From NCBI GenBank assembly GCA_039809105.1, contig JBDHUJ010000012.1, positions 1 through 40,401 on the forward strand: a DNA stretch of 40,401 nucleotides, written 5' to 3'. A program made the translations under genes and the position numbers. This document shows positions 21,353 to 28,916 of the stretch, piece after piece. How positions within the stretch are numbered: position 1 is the first letter of the stretch; each line of letters begins with the position of its first letter. The notes beneath the pieces were generated by a model. That model did not search any database and was not told the DNA's origin. It saw only the letters and a program-made list of their open reading frames with translations. The stretch is from JBDHUJ01 sp039809105. Lineage in GTDB: Bacteria; Patescibacteriota; Saccharimonadia; Saccharimonadales; UBA4665.

Positions 21353-22110
21353 TATTCGCAGATGGCGAGGTAAATGACGGCGGCGAGGCCGATGCAGATG
21401 ATAATCCAGCGCAGCCAGTGTGACGAAACTTTCTGAGCACCGCGTGCGCCGACGTAGCCGCCTACCGTTGAGCCGACAGCCATGACCAGGCCATGCCGCC
21501 AATCTATAAGGTGTGAGCCGAACAAGCAGACCATGGAAGTGCTGGCTATGACGATGCCCGTCACGTTCTTCATGGCGTTCATCATGTGCGTGTCGTGCAG
21601 GTTCGTCATGCCTAGGAACGCGAGCATCATAAAGCCGAAGCCGGCGCCGAAGTAGCCGCCGTAAAACGACAGCGGTATCATCGCCAAACCGAACCATATC
21701 ATGGGTTTTACCTTACGGAGCCGTTTGCTGACGTGTTTGTGTAAGTGAAAATGCAGTAGCGGCTGGAAGGTGAAGAGCAGGACACCAGACAGCACCAGCA
21801 CCGGAATCATTTTGGCGAAGTGTTCGGCCGAGGTTTGCCGCAACGTGAGGGCTCCGGCGGCGCAGCCGAGTGCTATGGGGACGAGCAGTAGTGCGTACCC
21901 TACGGGGACTTTGCTGAGATAGCGCCGGTAGCCGTATGCCGAGCTGAGCTGCCCTGGGGCGGATACGACGCTACCGGTCGCGTTGGCCATAATCGGCGGT
22001 ATGCCGAGGGCCACCAGCACCGGAAAACCTATCAGCATGCCGCCGCCGGCGATGGCGTTCATCGCTCCCACCACGAACCCTGCGACCAATAGTACGATAT
22101 CTTTTTCCAT
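21349..22110 (-). CDS. TauE/SafE (TSUP) membrane transporter
   Basis: The 253-residue protein has about eight hydrophobic helices and the two family repeats: AGGGMLIGFPVLVALGIPP...ANATGS in the first half and GYFGAGFGFMMLAFLGMTNLHDTHMMNAMKN in the second. TSUP proteins export or take up sulfite, sulfoacetate or similar anions. An extended -10 (TGATACAAT, reverse strand) lies about 30 bases before ATG 22110; no ribosome site is seen. Confidence 0.88.
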   Translation of the reverse strand: MEKDIVLLVAGFVVGAMNAIAGGGMLIGFPVLVALGIPPIMANATGSVVSAPGQLSSAYGYRRYLSKVPVGYALLLVPIALGCAAGALTLRQTSAEHFAKMIPVLVLSGVLLFTFQPLLHFHLHKHVSKRLRKVKPMIWFGLAMIPLSFYGGYFGAGFGFMMLAFLGMTNLHDTHMMNAMKNVTGIVIASTSMVCLFGSHLIDWRHGLVMAVGSTVGGYVGARGAQKVSSHWLRWIIICIGLAAVIYLAICEY

Positions 22111-22146
22111 AGAAGCTGTTTGTTTTTAGTTTTCGTAGGTATTGTA

Positions 22147-22491
22147 TCACGCGAGCGACAAGACCAATTGCAAGCCCGCGTCGATTTCTCGCATCAATGT
22201 CCGGGGGAGTGTAGCGACCATTTCCGTCAATTCATCCCGGTCTAGGGCAGTCACGAGCGATACGTTTGCCACCGAATCTTTGGTCAATCCGGTTTTAGAG
22301 CGTGGCAGTAGCAGGTTACCCGGCATACCCGCAAGCCGCAGTGTGGAGGTAAGCGGAACGACCAACACGGTTCGTAGGCGGCTAGCGTTCAGAGCGTCGG
22401 CCTGCACGACCAGTACCGGCCTGCGGTATCCTGCCGCCGACCCGTTCGGTTCCGGTATGTCTGCCCACCACACTTGCCCGCGGGCTACCAC
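22147..22491 (-). CDS. MazF/PemK-family toxin
   Basis: The 114-residue protein has the MazF fold signatures: RGQVWWADIPEPNGSAAGYRRPVLVVQ (basic groove and conserved RPVLVV strand), VVPLTSTLRL, and NVSLVTALDRDEL. MazF toxins cut mRNA or tRNA at short sequences. GTG 22491 overlaps the end of the antitoxin gene by seven bases, so the two are translationally coupled. Confidence 0.92.
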   Translation of the reverse strand: MVARGQVWWADIPEPNGSAAGYRRPVLVVQADALNASRLRTVLVVPLTSTLRLAGMPGNLLLPRSKTGLTKDSVANVSLVTALDRDELTEMVATLPRTLMREIDAGLQLVLSLA

Positions 22492-22727
22492 TCCGCCGCC
22501 CGTATTGCCTTGTGAGCCGCCGACTGTATGCCCGTGTCTGGCTCAAACAGGCCCGGGTCTTCGGCGTACAGGTCGTTTATCTTCTGGGTGATGTCTTGGT
22601 CGCGGTGGCGCGAGACATAGCTGCGCAGGGCACGCGCATACAGCTTGCTGCGCGATGTCCCGAGCTGCTCGGCCAGCTGCTCGGCAGATTCATACACGTC
22701 GTCCGGTATGGAAATAGCAGTCTTCAT
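22485..22727 (-). CDS. Ribbon-helix-helix antitoxin of the MazF pair
   Basis: The 80-residue protein starts MKTAISIPDDVYESAEQLA, a ribbon-helix-helix DNA-binding N-terminus, and has LGTSRSKLYARALRSYV as the second helix. The acidic C-terminal half (DLYAEDPGLFEPD) should wrap the toxin. ATG 22727 lies exactly six bases after TATACT and is preferred to a longer frame that would run through the operator. Confidence 0.88.
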   Translation of the reverse strand: MKTAISIPDDVYESAEQLAEQLGTSRSKLYARALRSYVSRHRDQDITQKINDLYAEDPGLFEPDTGIQSAAHKAIRAAEW

Positions 22728-22733
22728 ACCAAG

Positions 22734-22763
22734 AGTATAACAAAAGTTATACCACTTCGTCAA
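22734..22763 (-). promoter_or_regulatory. Autoregulated promoter and operator of the toxin-antitoxin pair
   Basis: On the reverse strand TTGACG (22763-22758) and TATACT (22739-22734) flank the palindrome GTATAAC-tttt-GTTATAC (22752-22735), which overlaps the -10. A ribbon-helix-helix antitoxin bound there would block the promoter. Confidence 0.7.
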
Positions 22764-22837
22764 ACAAGTGCTTCTCAATTTACAAATTACACGAAATAAC
22801 AGATGAAAAGGTGAGACCTTATATGCTCAATAGCAAG

Positions 22838-23488
22838 TCAAAAGGATGGACCTTCTGGTTTTTTGGTAAGGCCCAGGTATGCGGGCCATTCTTTGTCGAG
22901 GTAGTCGTGCAACTCGTCGAAGACGCCGAGCAGGGGCGGGTACAGCTCCGCCTTTTTGCGGAGTTTTTTGACCACGGCGCGGTAGGCGCTGCCGTCCTTT
23001 TCCGGGTAGTATTCTTCCCAGCTTTCGCCCTTGTCGGCCAGGCGGGCCAGGGCGCCCATAAGTTTGTCGGCGGCGTAGACGAACCGCGCTTCGTCATCCG
23101 TCCGTTGTTCGTACCGTTCGATGGTTTCGGCAATCCAGGGGGCGCTGGTGCGGAAACGCTGTTTGATGTGCAGGTAGGCGGCGTGTTCTTTTTCGGCTTT
23201 GTCGTCGTAGTGCTTGTGCCGGGCGGACACATCGCCGGCGTATGCTTCGACCAGGTCGTGAACCAGCGCATACGTCGCCACAAGCTGTATGTCGAGACCG
23301 AGCTGCAATCGCTCTGCCAGCGTCGGTGCCAACACGGCCAAGGTGAACGCGTGCTCGGCGTCGGTTTCCTGGCGTTCGGGTTCCGACGGGAACGGCATGT
23401 CGCGCCGTACTTTCATAAACGGCAGCAACAGCTCGGTGTAGACTTCGAGCAGTTCATCGACGGCCTGGCGCGGACTCACAGTAGACAT
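22838..23488 (-). CDS. HD-domain hydrolase (HDDC2/YfbR-like)
   Basis: The 216-residue protein has the HD metal-site residues: His in ETDAEHAF, HD in ALVHDLVEAYAGD, and a later Asp in YAADKLMG. Relatives are 5'-deoxynucleotidases. The E-A-Y-A-GD pattern after HD is typical of the HDDC2/YfbR group. It has its own leaderless promoter (reverse TGATACAAT, then six bases to ATG 23488). Confidence 0.85.
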   Translation of the reverse strand: MSTVSPRQAVDELLEVYTELLLPFMKVRRDMPFPSEPERQETDAEHAFTLAVLAPTLAERLQLGLDIQLVATYALVHDLVEAYAGDVSARHKHYDDKAEKEHAAYLHIKQRFRTSAPWIAETIERYEQRTDDEARFVYAADKLMGALARLADKGESWEEYYPEKDGSAYRAVVKKLRKKAELYPPLLGVFDELHDYLDKEWPAYLGLTKKPEGPSF

Positions 23489-23494
23489 ATAGTA

Positions 23495-23500
23495 ATTGTA
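23495..23500 (-). promoter_or_regulatory. Leaderless extended -10 promoter of the HD hydrolase
   Basis: Reverse strand TGATACAAT, followed by six bases and ATG 23488. Confidence 0.7.
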
Positions 23501-23508
23501 TCAGGCTG

Positions 23509-24069
23509 TCAGATGAGTCGGATGATTTCACCGTGCGGGAGGCTGACACTGTTCTCGAACTCGTCGGTCCATGGTTTTCTTTCTATAGTACGACGCAGGG
23601 CGCGGCCGAACGCACTATGGCTGACAACCAGGACGTTGTCTTCGGGCAGGTTTTTTAGGAACCCTAGGGCTTTTTCGGCCCGCTGCTGCAGCGCCTCCAT
23701 GGTTTCGGCGCCCTTGAACGCGCCAAGGTTTTTGTAGCCGCCACCGGCTTCCCAGAATGTGCGCCACGAGGTGCCTTCCAGCTCGCCGAACTGGAGTTCC
23801 AAAAGCAAATCGGACGTCCGTATGTCTTGGGCGGGGTAGCCCAGCTCGCGCGCGATGATTCGGGCAGTTTCAAGTGCCCGGAGTAGCGGTGAGCTGACAA
23901 TTACGTCGGCTCGCAACCCGTTTGCCACCGCTTTTTGGCCCTCGGCGAGCGCCTGCTGTCTGCCTAGTTCGGTCAGGCCCAGGTCATTTTTAGCGCCGAG
24001 CTTGGTTGCAACGATATCTTGGATGTTGATGAAGCTTTCGCCGTGCCGGGCGTAGTACAGGCGTTTCAC
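23509..24069 (-). CDS. Histidine phosphatase (phosphoglycerate-mutase-like), second copy
   Basis: The 186-residue protein has the catalytic RHG in YYARHGESF, the phosphate-pocket segment VSSPLLRALETA, Glu in LQFGELEG, and the second His in VVSHSAFGRAL. GTG 24069 is chosen: it shares its G with the TAG of the preceding gene (TAGTG), a coupling overlap. It ends the four-gene overlapping set. The substrate is unknown. Confidence 0.88.
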   Translation of the reverse strand: MKRLYYARHGESFINIQDIVATKLGAKNDLGLTELGRQQALAEGQKAVANGLRADVIVSSPLLRALETARIIARELGYPAQDIRTSDLLLELQFGELEGTSWRTFWEAGGGYKNLGAFKGAETMEALQQRAEKALGFLKNLPEDNVLVVSHSAFGRALRRTIERKPWTDEFENSVSLPHGEIIRLI

Positions 24070-24575
24070 TACTGCAACCTTACTATGAGGGCGTTCGGCA
24101 GCTCTTCGTAGAGCTGTCCGGGGTTCAGGGCAGTGCGAAGGGCGGTCGCGAACGTGCCGAGGCCGACGACCAAGATGTTGTTGGCCTTTTGTTTCCGCAA
24201 CAGGCCAAGCGCTTTCTGGACGCGGTCGAACAGGTCGGCTTTGCTTTCTATGTCGGGGAATCGTGTTTCGTCCTCGGGGCTGAAACTCCACGGTTTGCCC
24301 TGGAGCGAACCTAGGAAACGCTCTTTGAACAGGTTGTCGGTAACGATTTTGTCCAGCGGGTAGCCGATGGCGACGGCGATAATCTGCGCCGTTTCGTGCG
24401 CCCGGCTGAGCGGCGACGAAACGATAAGGTCTATGTCTAGGCTCTCGGCTTGCCGGCCGGCGTGCTTGGCCTGCACGCGGCCATGTTTGGTCAGCGGTGT
24501 GTCCAGTTGCCCGGCATACACGCCCGCCGCGTTCAGGACACTTTCCCCATGCCGGCAGAAATACAAATGTTTCAC
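24069..24575 (-). CDS. Histidine phosphatase (phosphoglycerate-mutase-like), first copy
   Basis: The 168-residue protein starts VKHLYFCRHGESVLN (GTG) and has VSSPLSRAHETAQ and a C-terminal VVGLGTFATALRT. At the site of the second catalytic His (VVSHxxFGRAL in the neighbour) it has Gly-Leu-Gly, so the second histidine is missing and the enzyme may be weakened or inactive. GTG 24575 overlaps the TGA of the preceding gene by four bases (GTGA). The two adjacent phosphatase genes are diverged duplicates. Confidence 0.85.
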   Translation of the reverse strand: MKHLYFCRHGESVLNAAGVYAGQLDTPLTKHGRVQAKHAGRQAESLDIDLIVSSPLSRAHETAQIIAVAIGYPLDKIVTDNLFKERFLGSLQGKPWSFSPEDETRFPDIESKADLFDRVQKALGLLRKQKANNILVVGLGTFATALRTALNPGQLYEELPNALIVRLQ

Positions 24576-25153
24576 GCCGCCTTTTCCTTTGCGTACCACT
24601 CGGCGAAGAGCTTCCAGGCGTCGCTGCTACGCCGCTCAAGCCGTGCCGGATTGTGCTGCATGCCAGCGTCGTACACTTCGCTCAGTGTCTTTCCATCGTC
24701 GAAATCCATCTGGATGACCTTCATGCTCGGCGCGCCGAATTCGCCGCGGGGTGCCATGGCCAGTGTGCCCGTAAGCTCATCGTGAAATACTTTGGTTTCC
24801 TGGCCGCCGGCGAACGCGATGTATTGCTGGAGTATGATGCGCCGGTCTGTCAGGTCTTTTGTCAGGCGTATAAAATCATCCGGCGTAAACCACTGGATAA
24901 TGGACTTCATGTAGGGCCCGGGAAAGCCGCCCAGACCCGGTATGCTCCAGCTGTCATCGGTGACGACGACCGGCTTTCCTGCAGCCAAGTAGGCCTTCTG
25001 CGCCTTGTCGTTAACGATTCTGACCGGGTCTTCACCCTGAATTTCGTCGATATCCAGCTTGACCTGTTGCAGGTCTATGTCATAGCGCGCACAAAAGCTC
25101 CGGGCAATGCCGAACTTTTCGGAGTTGGTGGTGGCGCAGAGCAACACGCTCAT
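24572..25153 (-). CDS. ITPase/HAM1-like nucleotide pyrophosphatase
   Basis: The 193-residue protein begins MSVLLCATTNSEKFGIA, the HAM1-type strand-loop, and has VTDDSWSIPGLGGFPGPYMK, which corresponds to the substrate site (DDSGLxVxALxGxPG). Relatives hydrolyse ITP, dITP and XTP to clean the nucleotide pool. ATG 25153 overlaps the stop of the preceding gene (ATGA). It is the second gene of the overlapping set. Confidence 0.85.
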   Translation of the reverse strand: MSVLLCATTNSEKFGIARSFCARYDIDLQQVKLDIDEIQGEDPVRIVNDKAQKAYLAAGKPVVVTDDSWSIPGLGGFPGPYMKSIIQWFTPDDFIRLTKDLTDRRIILQQYIAFAGGQETKVFHDELTGTLAMAPRGEFGAPSMKVIQMDFDDGKTLSEVYDAGMQHNPARLERRSSDAWKLFAEWYAKEKAA

Positions 25154-25428
25154 CGTTTTTCCGTATGCCGCTTGCTGAGCCATGATTGTTTGATGAGCGA
25201 GAGGGTAAGCGTGGAGAGGAAGAAGCCGATGACGGGCACGAGGGCGTTTATCCACGGGTCTATGTGCACCACGAAGCGCAGGTACACACAGACGACGATG
25301 TACGTGAGCGCCATGATGGCGCCGCGTCGGACCCAGCTGGTTTCCCACGCTTTGTCGGCCTCGACGCGCCGGTTGCGGGCTTCTAGTTTGGCGATACGTT
25401 TTTCGAGAGTGTCGGCAACAGTCTTCAT
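25150..25428 (-). CDS. Small two-helix membrane protein with N-terminal coiled coil
   Basis: The 92-residue protein has a charged heptad-like N-terminus (TLEKRIAKLEARNRRVEADK), then ETSWVRRGAIMALTYIVVCVYLRF and a second helix NALVPVIGFFLSTLTLSLIK. From memory, short proteins with this WVRR...NPW(I/L)NALVPVxGFFLSTL pattern are widespread in CPR and other bacteria; function unknown. It leads the overlapping operon 25428-23509. A reverse-strand TGCTATAAT (25445-25437) lies eight bases before ATG 25428. Confidence 0.75.
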   Translation of the reverse strand: MKTVADTLEKRIAKLEARNRRVEADKAWETSWVRRGAIMALTYIVVCVYLRFVVHIDPWINALVPVIGFFLSTLTLSLIKQSWLSKRHTEKR

Positions 25429-25436
25429 CAGGTACA

Positions 25437-25442
25437 ATTATA
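25437..25442 (-). promoter_or_regulatory. Extended -10 promoter of the four-gene reverse operon
   Basis: TGCTATAAT on the reverse strand, eight bases before ATG 25428. Confidence 0.7.
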
Positions 25443-25516
25443 GCAAGGAACGGAGCAAAAAAGAGCTCGCTCACTTTTTGTGAGTATCCGCAGATATATA
25501 CGGAGTGTATGCCAAT

Positions 25517-26506
25517 ATGCACGTGGATTTACCAGCCGGGAAGTATGTGGTGGCCGTCAGTGGCGGCGTGGACTCTGTCGTGCTTTTGCATTTGTTGACT
25601 AGCTCTCACGCCCGAGCTGTCATTTCGACCGAAGTGGAGAAATCTTCTAAAAAGGACAGGGAAGATCTCTCCATTCCGCTGCGCTCCAGTCGAGATGACA
25701 AGGGGTGGGAGTTGGTGGTGGCGCATTATGACCATGGGATTCGGGAGGATTCGGCGGAGGATAGGGAGTTGGTACAGGGATTGGCCGAAGAGTATAGGCT
25801 GCCATTTGAGTACGCGGAAGGGAAGTTGGGGCCGGATGCGAGCGAGGCGGTGGCACGTGAGGCGCGCTATGCGTTTTTGCGACAAGTTCGCGAAAAATAC
25901 CAGGCAGACGGCATCGTAACGGCGCACCACCAGGACGATGTACTGGAAACGGCCATCCTGAACTTGCTGCGTGGGACCGGTCGGCGCGGGCTGGCATCGC
26001 TCCGCAGCACCAGTGAGATTCGGCGGCCGCTTTTGGACGTACCGAAAAAAGAATTGCTCCGCTACGCTAAAAGGGAAGGGTTGCAGTGGCGCGAAGACAG
26101 CACCAACGCCGACCCCAAATATCTGCGCAATTATGTACGTCTGAATTTATTGCCTCGTTTCGCTAAAGCCGACAGGGAAGCGCTGCTAGGGCTGGTGCGG
26201 CGCATGGCGCAGGTGAACAATGAACTCGATACCGAGCTAGAGGGGTATGTCGGGGCACAGCCGGCTGCCGGTACGCTCGGCCGGCACGCATTTATATCGC
26301 TGCGTCACGCTGAAGCACGCGAGGTTATGGCCTTCTGGCTTCGCAAACAAACTGGCACGGAACTGTCGCGGCAACTTCTTGAGCGGCTTGTCATTGTCGC
26401 TAAAACCGGCCGAAATGGTAGTAAGGTCGATGTTGATGGCAACTACTGGCTGCTCATCAAAAAAGAAAGCCTACAACTTCAACCAAAGGAAAACTCTAAA
26501 TCCTAA
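25517..26506 (+). CDS. tilS: tRNA(Ile)-lysidine synthetase with an in-frame palindromic insert
   Basis: The 329-residue protein has the PP-loop SGGVDS near residue 15, then VAHYDHGIR, HHQDDVLETAILNLLRGTGRRGL, and EDSTNADPKYLRNYVR, all TilS hallmarks. It converts C34 of CAU tRNA-Ile to lysidine. Between the first strand-helix and the HGIR motif about 28 extra residues (34-62, ISTEVEKSSKKDREDL) are encoded by a palindrome at 25618-25700. The C-terminal end runs into the AT-rich repeat at 26490. ATG 25517 is preferred; GTG 25505 is an alternative. Confidence 0.9.
   Translation: MHVDLPAGKYVVAVSGGVDSVVLLHLLTSSHARAVISTEVEKSSKKDREDLSIPLRSSRDDKGWELVVAHYDHGIREDSAEDRELVQGLAEEYRLPFEYAEGKLGPDASEAVAREARYAFLRQVREKYQADGIVTAHHQDDVLETAILNLLRGTGRRGLASLRSTSEIRRPLLDVPKKELLRYAKREGLQWREDSTNADPKYLRNYVRLNLLPRFAKADREALLGLVRRMAQVNNELDTELEGYVGAQPAAGTLGRHAFISLRHAEAREVMAFWLRKQTGTELSRQLLERLVIVAKTGRNGSKVDVDGNYWLLIKKESLQLQPKENSKS
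25618..25700. repeat. Palindromic element inserted in frame in tilS
   Basis: TGTCATTTCGAC (25618-25629) pairs with GTCGAGATGACA (25689-25700); inside, GGAGAAATCTTC pairs with GAAGATCTCTCC. A related element lies inside lepA. Confidence 0.75.
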
Positions 26507-26639
26507 ACACTAAGCTCTAAACAAATTCAAGATTCAAAGGCTCCAATGCCCAAAGCGACTGCGTGTCTGGGCTGTTTTGAACATTTGGGTTTTGTTCATT
26601 TGGGCTTGTTTAGGATTTAGAATTTCGAGTTTAGGGTTT
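26490..26639. repeat. AT-rich palindromic TCTAAA/TTTAGA repeat (copy 2)
   Basis: It shares CTAAGCTCTAAACAA and the outer CTAAATCCTAAAC/GTTTAGGATTTAG pairing with the copy at 17616-17755. Inner arms GCCCAAA/TTTGGGC also pair. It supplies the last codons and stop of tilS. Confidence 0.65.
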
Positions 26640-26691
26640 GCACTTGGCACTCGTGGCAAGTGAGCGCTAGGCAAAAGAGGTCAAAAGGTTG

Positions 26692-26697
26692 TATACT
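26692..26697 (+). promoter_or_regulatory. -10 box of ftsH
   Basis: TATACT ends at 26697, eight bases before ATG 26706; leaderless or nearly so. Confidence 0.55.
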
Positions 26698-26705
26698 GAA
26701 AAGAC

Positions 26706-28577
26706 ATGGATAATAAACCCCCCCGCATGAACGGCAAACGCCCTGCCAACAAAAAGGGCATGAAGAACTTCGGCTTCACCGCCCTGATAGTCCTAGTTCT
26801 CCTTATAGCTTTTGCGGCTTACCGCCAGCCGAATACCCTCAAAGAAATCCCTATTTCTACCGCAGTTTCGCAAGCGAACTCCGGTGAGTATTCAAAAATC
26901 CTCGTCAACGGCTCGGAACTGGAAATCACCAAGAAGGGCGACGAAAAGCCGACCCTGAAGTCGTTTATGGAGCAGAACGCCACAACGACCGACTCGGGCA
27001 TCGACCCGAAGAAAGTCGAAATAACCGCCAAGCCCAGTTCGTCGACCGCTTCGAATCTGCTTGGCATCGCACTCACCACCATTCTGCCGGTAGTGCTGAT
27101 AGGTGGTCTGCTGTATTACGTCATGAAGAGTGCGCAGGGGCAAGGGAACCAGGCACTTTCGTTCGGTAAGAGCCGCGCCCGCCTGTATGGCAATGAAAAA
27201 GACAAAGTAACCTTCAAGAGCGTCGCCGGTCAGGCCGAAGCCAAGCAAGACCTGCAAGAAGTTGTCGAATTCCTAAAGTTCCCGAAGAAATTCGCCAGTG
27301 TTGGCGCCCGTATTCCGAAAGGCGTGTTGCTTGTGGGCCCTCCGGGTACCGGTAAGACCATGCTCGCTCGCGCCGTAGCCGGTGAAGCTGGCGTACCATT
27401 CTTCAGCATTTCCGGTTCGGAATTCGTAGAGATGTTCGTCGGTGTGGGTGCTTCTCGCGTGCGCGACTTGTTCGCGAAGGCTAAAAAGAACGCACCCTGC
27501 ATCATCTTCGTCGACGAAATCGACGCCGTCGGCCGCCGCCGCGGCTCTGGCATGGGCGGTGGACACGACGAACGCGAACAGACCCTGAACCAGATTCTGG
27601 TCGAAATGGACGGCTTTGAACAGGGCGTAAATGTCATAGTCCTGGCCGCTACCAACCGCGCCGATGTACTCGACCCCGCCCTGCTGCGTCCCGGCCGCTT
27701 CGACCGCCGCGTCGGCATTGGCCTGCCGGACCGCCAAGACCGCGTAGCAATCCTGAAGGTTCACTTCGAAAATAAACCGCTCGCCAAAGACGTCGACCTC
27801 GACGCCCTGGCCGCCAAGAGCGCTGGTTCTAGCGGTGCAGACCTGGCGAACATTGCCAACGAATCGGCTATCATCGCCGCACGCAACAACCACACGCAGA
27901 TTTCCCAGGCAGATGTTACCGAAGCCTTTGAACGCGTCGCCATCGGCCCGGAGCGCAAGAGCAAGGTCATGAACGAAAAAGAAAAGAACATTACCGCCTA
28001 CCACGAAGCTGGCCACGCCATTGTCGGGCACGTACTACCGGACAGCGATGTCGTGCACAAGGTCACCATCATCCCTCGCGGCGGTACGGGCGGTGTAACC
28101 TGGTTCATCCCGCCAGAAGACAAAAGCTACCACAGTATACTCGAGTACAAAGATATCTTGGCTCGTATGCTCGGCGGCCGCATAGCCGAAGAAGTCATTT
28201 TCGGCAAAGACCATGTGACGACCGGTGCTGGCAGCGACCTCCAGAAAGCGGCCGAACTGGCTCGCGACATGATTATCAACCAGGGTATGGGGAGCGGCAA
28301 GCTGCGCGACCAAGTGTTCCATGTCGAAGAAGGCATGATGATAGAGCGCATGGTGCACGAACGCGAATACTCTGACGATACGGCCAAGCTCATCGACGAC
28401 GAGGTCGAAAAACTCATTACCGAGGCTGCGACCCGAGCGCGCGCGGTTATAAAGGCCAACATGAAGTTTATCGAAAAGCTCAAAGACAAGCTGCTCGAAA
28501 AAGAAACTGTCGACGCCGACGAAGTGGCCGAAATATTCAAGGGCTCCCATATGCCCAAAGAAGCGGCTCTCTATTAG
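26706..28577 (+). CDS. ftsH: FtsH membrane-bound ATP-dependent zinc metalloprotease
   Basis: The 623-residue protein has two N-terminal membrane helices flanking a small external domain, the AAA module with Walker A GPPGTGKT (211-218), Walker B CIIFVDEIDAVGRR, the pore motif FVGVGASRVR and the second region of homology (ATNRADVLDPALLRPGRFDRR), then the zinc site HEAGH (433-437). It degrades unneeded membrane and regulatory proteins as a hexamer. Length and order are typical. The N-terminal 30 residues are basic and proline-rich before the first helix. Confidence 0.97.
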   Translation: MDNKPPRMNGKRPANKKGMKNFGFTALIVLVLLIAFAAYRQPNTLKEIPISTAVSQANSGEYSKILVNGSELEITKKGDEKPTLKSFMEQNATTTDSGIDPKKVEITAKPSSSTASNLLGIALTTILPVVLIGGLLYYVMKSAQGQGNQALSFGKSRARLYGNEKDKVTFKSVAGQAEAKQDLQEVVEFLKFPKKFASVGARIPKGVLLVGPPGTGKTMLARAVAGEAGVPFFSISGSEFVEMFVGVGASRVRDLFAKAKKNAPCIIFVDEIDAVGRRRGSGMGGGHDEREQTLNQILVEMDGFEQGVNVIVLAATNRADVLDPALLRPGRFDRRVGIGLPDRQDRVAILKVHFENKPLAKDVDLDALAAKSAGSSGADLANIANESAIIAARNNHTQISQADVTEAFERVAIGPERKSKVMNEKEKNITAYHEAGHAIVGHVLPDSDVVHKVTIIPRGGTGGVTWFIPPEDKSYHSILEYKDILARMLGGRIAEEVIFGKDHVTTGAGSDLQKAAELARDMIINQGMGSGKLRDQVFHVEEGMMIERMVHEREYSDDTAKLIDDEVEKLITEAATRARAVIKANMKFIEKLKDKLLEKETVDADEVAEIFKGSHMPKEAALY

Positions 28578-28583
28578 GCGGCC

Positions 28584-28694
28584 GACGTACTTGGCACATT
28601 TCGGGCGTAAGGCTCCGTTCCTCACTCCGTCGTACTTTTAGTACGCCTCCGTTCCGGTACTCGCCTTCCATCCCGAACTGCACTCAAGTACGTC
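28584..28694. repeat. Intergenic hairpin element with variable arms (copy 1)
   Basis: Outer arms GACGTACTTG (28584-28593) and CAAGTACGTC (28685-28694) pair. The interior has a conserved sequence (GGCACATTTCGGGCG, CTCCGTCGTAC, TTCCATCCC) and a central GTACTTTTAGTAC. The copy at 33280-33397 has a closely similar interior and entirely different but equally complementary arms. The rest of the 340-base gap before the next gene holds a hairpin (28741-28773) and a short palindrome (28786-28799). Confidence 0.65.
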
Positions 28695-28740
28695 ACCCGC
28701 TGGCCGGTGGTAAGATGGCCGCTCTTTCCTGATAGTTATA

Positions 28741-28773
28741 AAAATATCCCTGAAGTGAATTCAGGGGTATTTT
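28741..28773 (+). terminator. Hairpin terminator downstream of ftsH
   Basis: AAAATATCCCTGAA pairs with TTCAGGGGTATTTT around a five-base loop. Confidence 0.65.
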
Positions 28774-28889
28774 CGATTTAATACGGAAACGTACGTTTCG
28801 CGTTCTTTTAGCTATGCCCTAAGATGGCGATTGGTTGCATTGGCGCGTCTCCCAGTTGTACTTGTGGGGCGAAAGATGAGAAAATAAAC

Positions 28890-28910
28890 ATAAGCCACGC
28901 GGTGGCTTAT
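28890..28910 (+). promoter_or_regulatory. Hairpin just before the HerA/TraG-like gene
   Basis: ATAAGCCAC-gcg-GTGGCTTAT ends seven bases before the chosen ATG. It could be a start-site control hairpin; nothing more can be said. Confidence 0.35.
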
Positions 28911-28916
28911 TACGCT

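Noticed and set aside
24069..24639. Long N-terminal extension of the second phosphatase
   Set aside because: The extension is a shifted frame over the first phosphatase gene; the true start GTG 24069 overlaps the previous stop and matches the family N-terminus.
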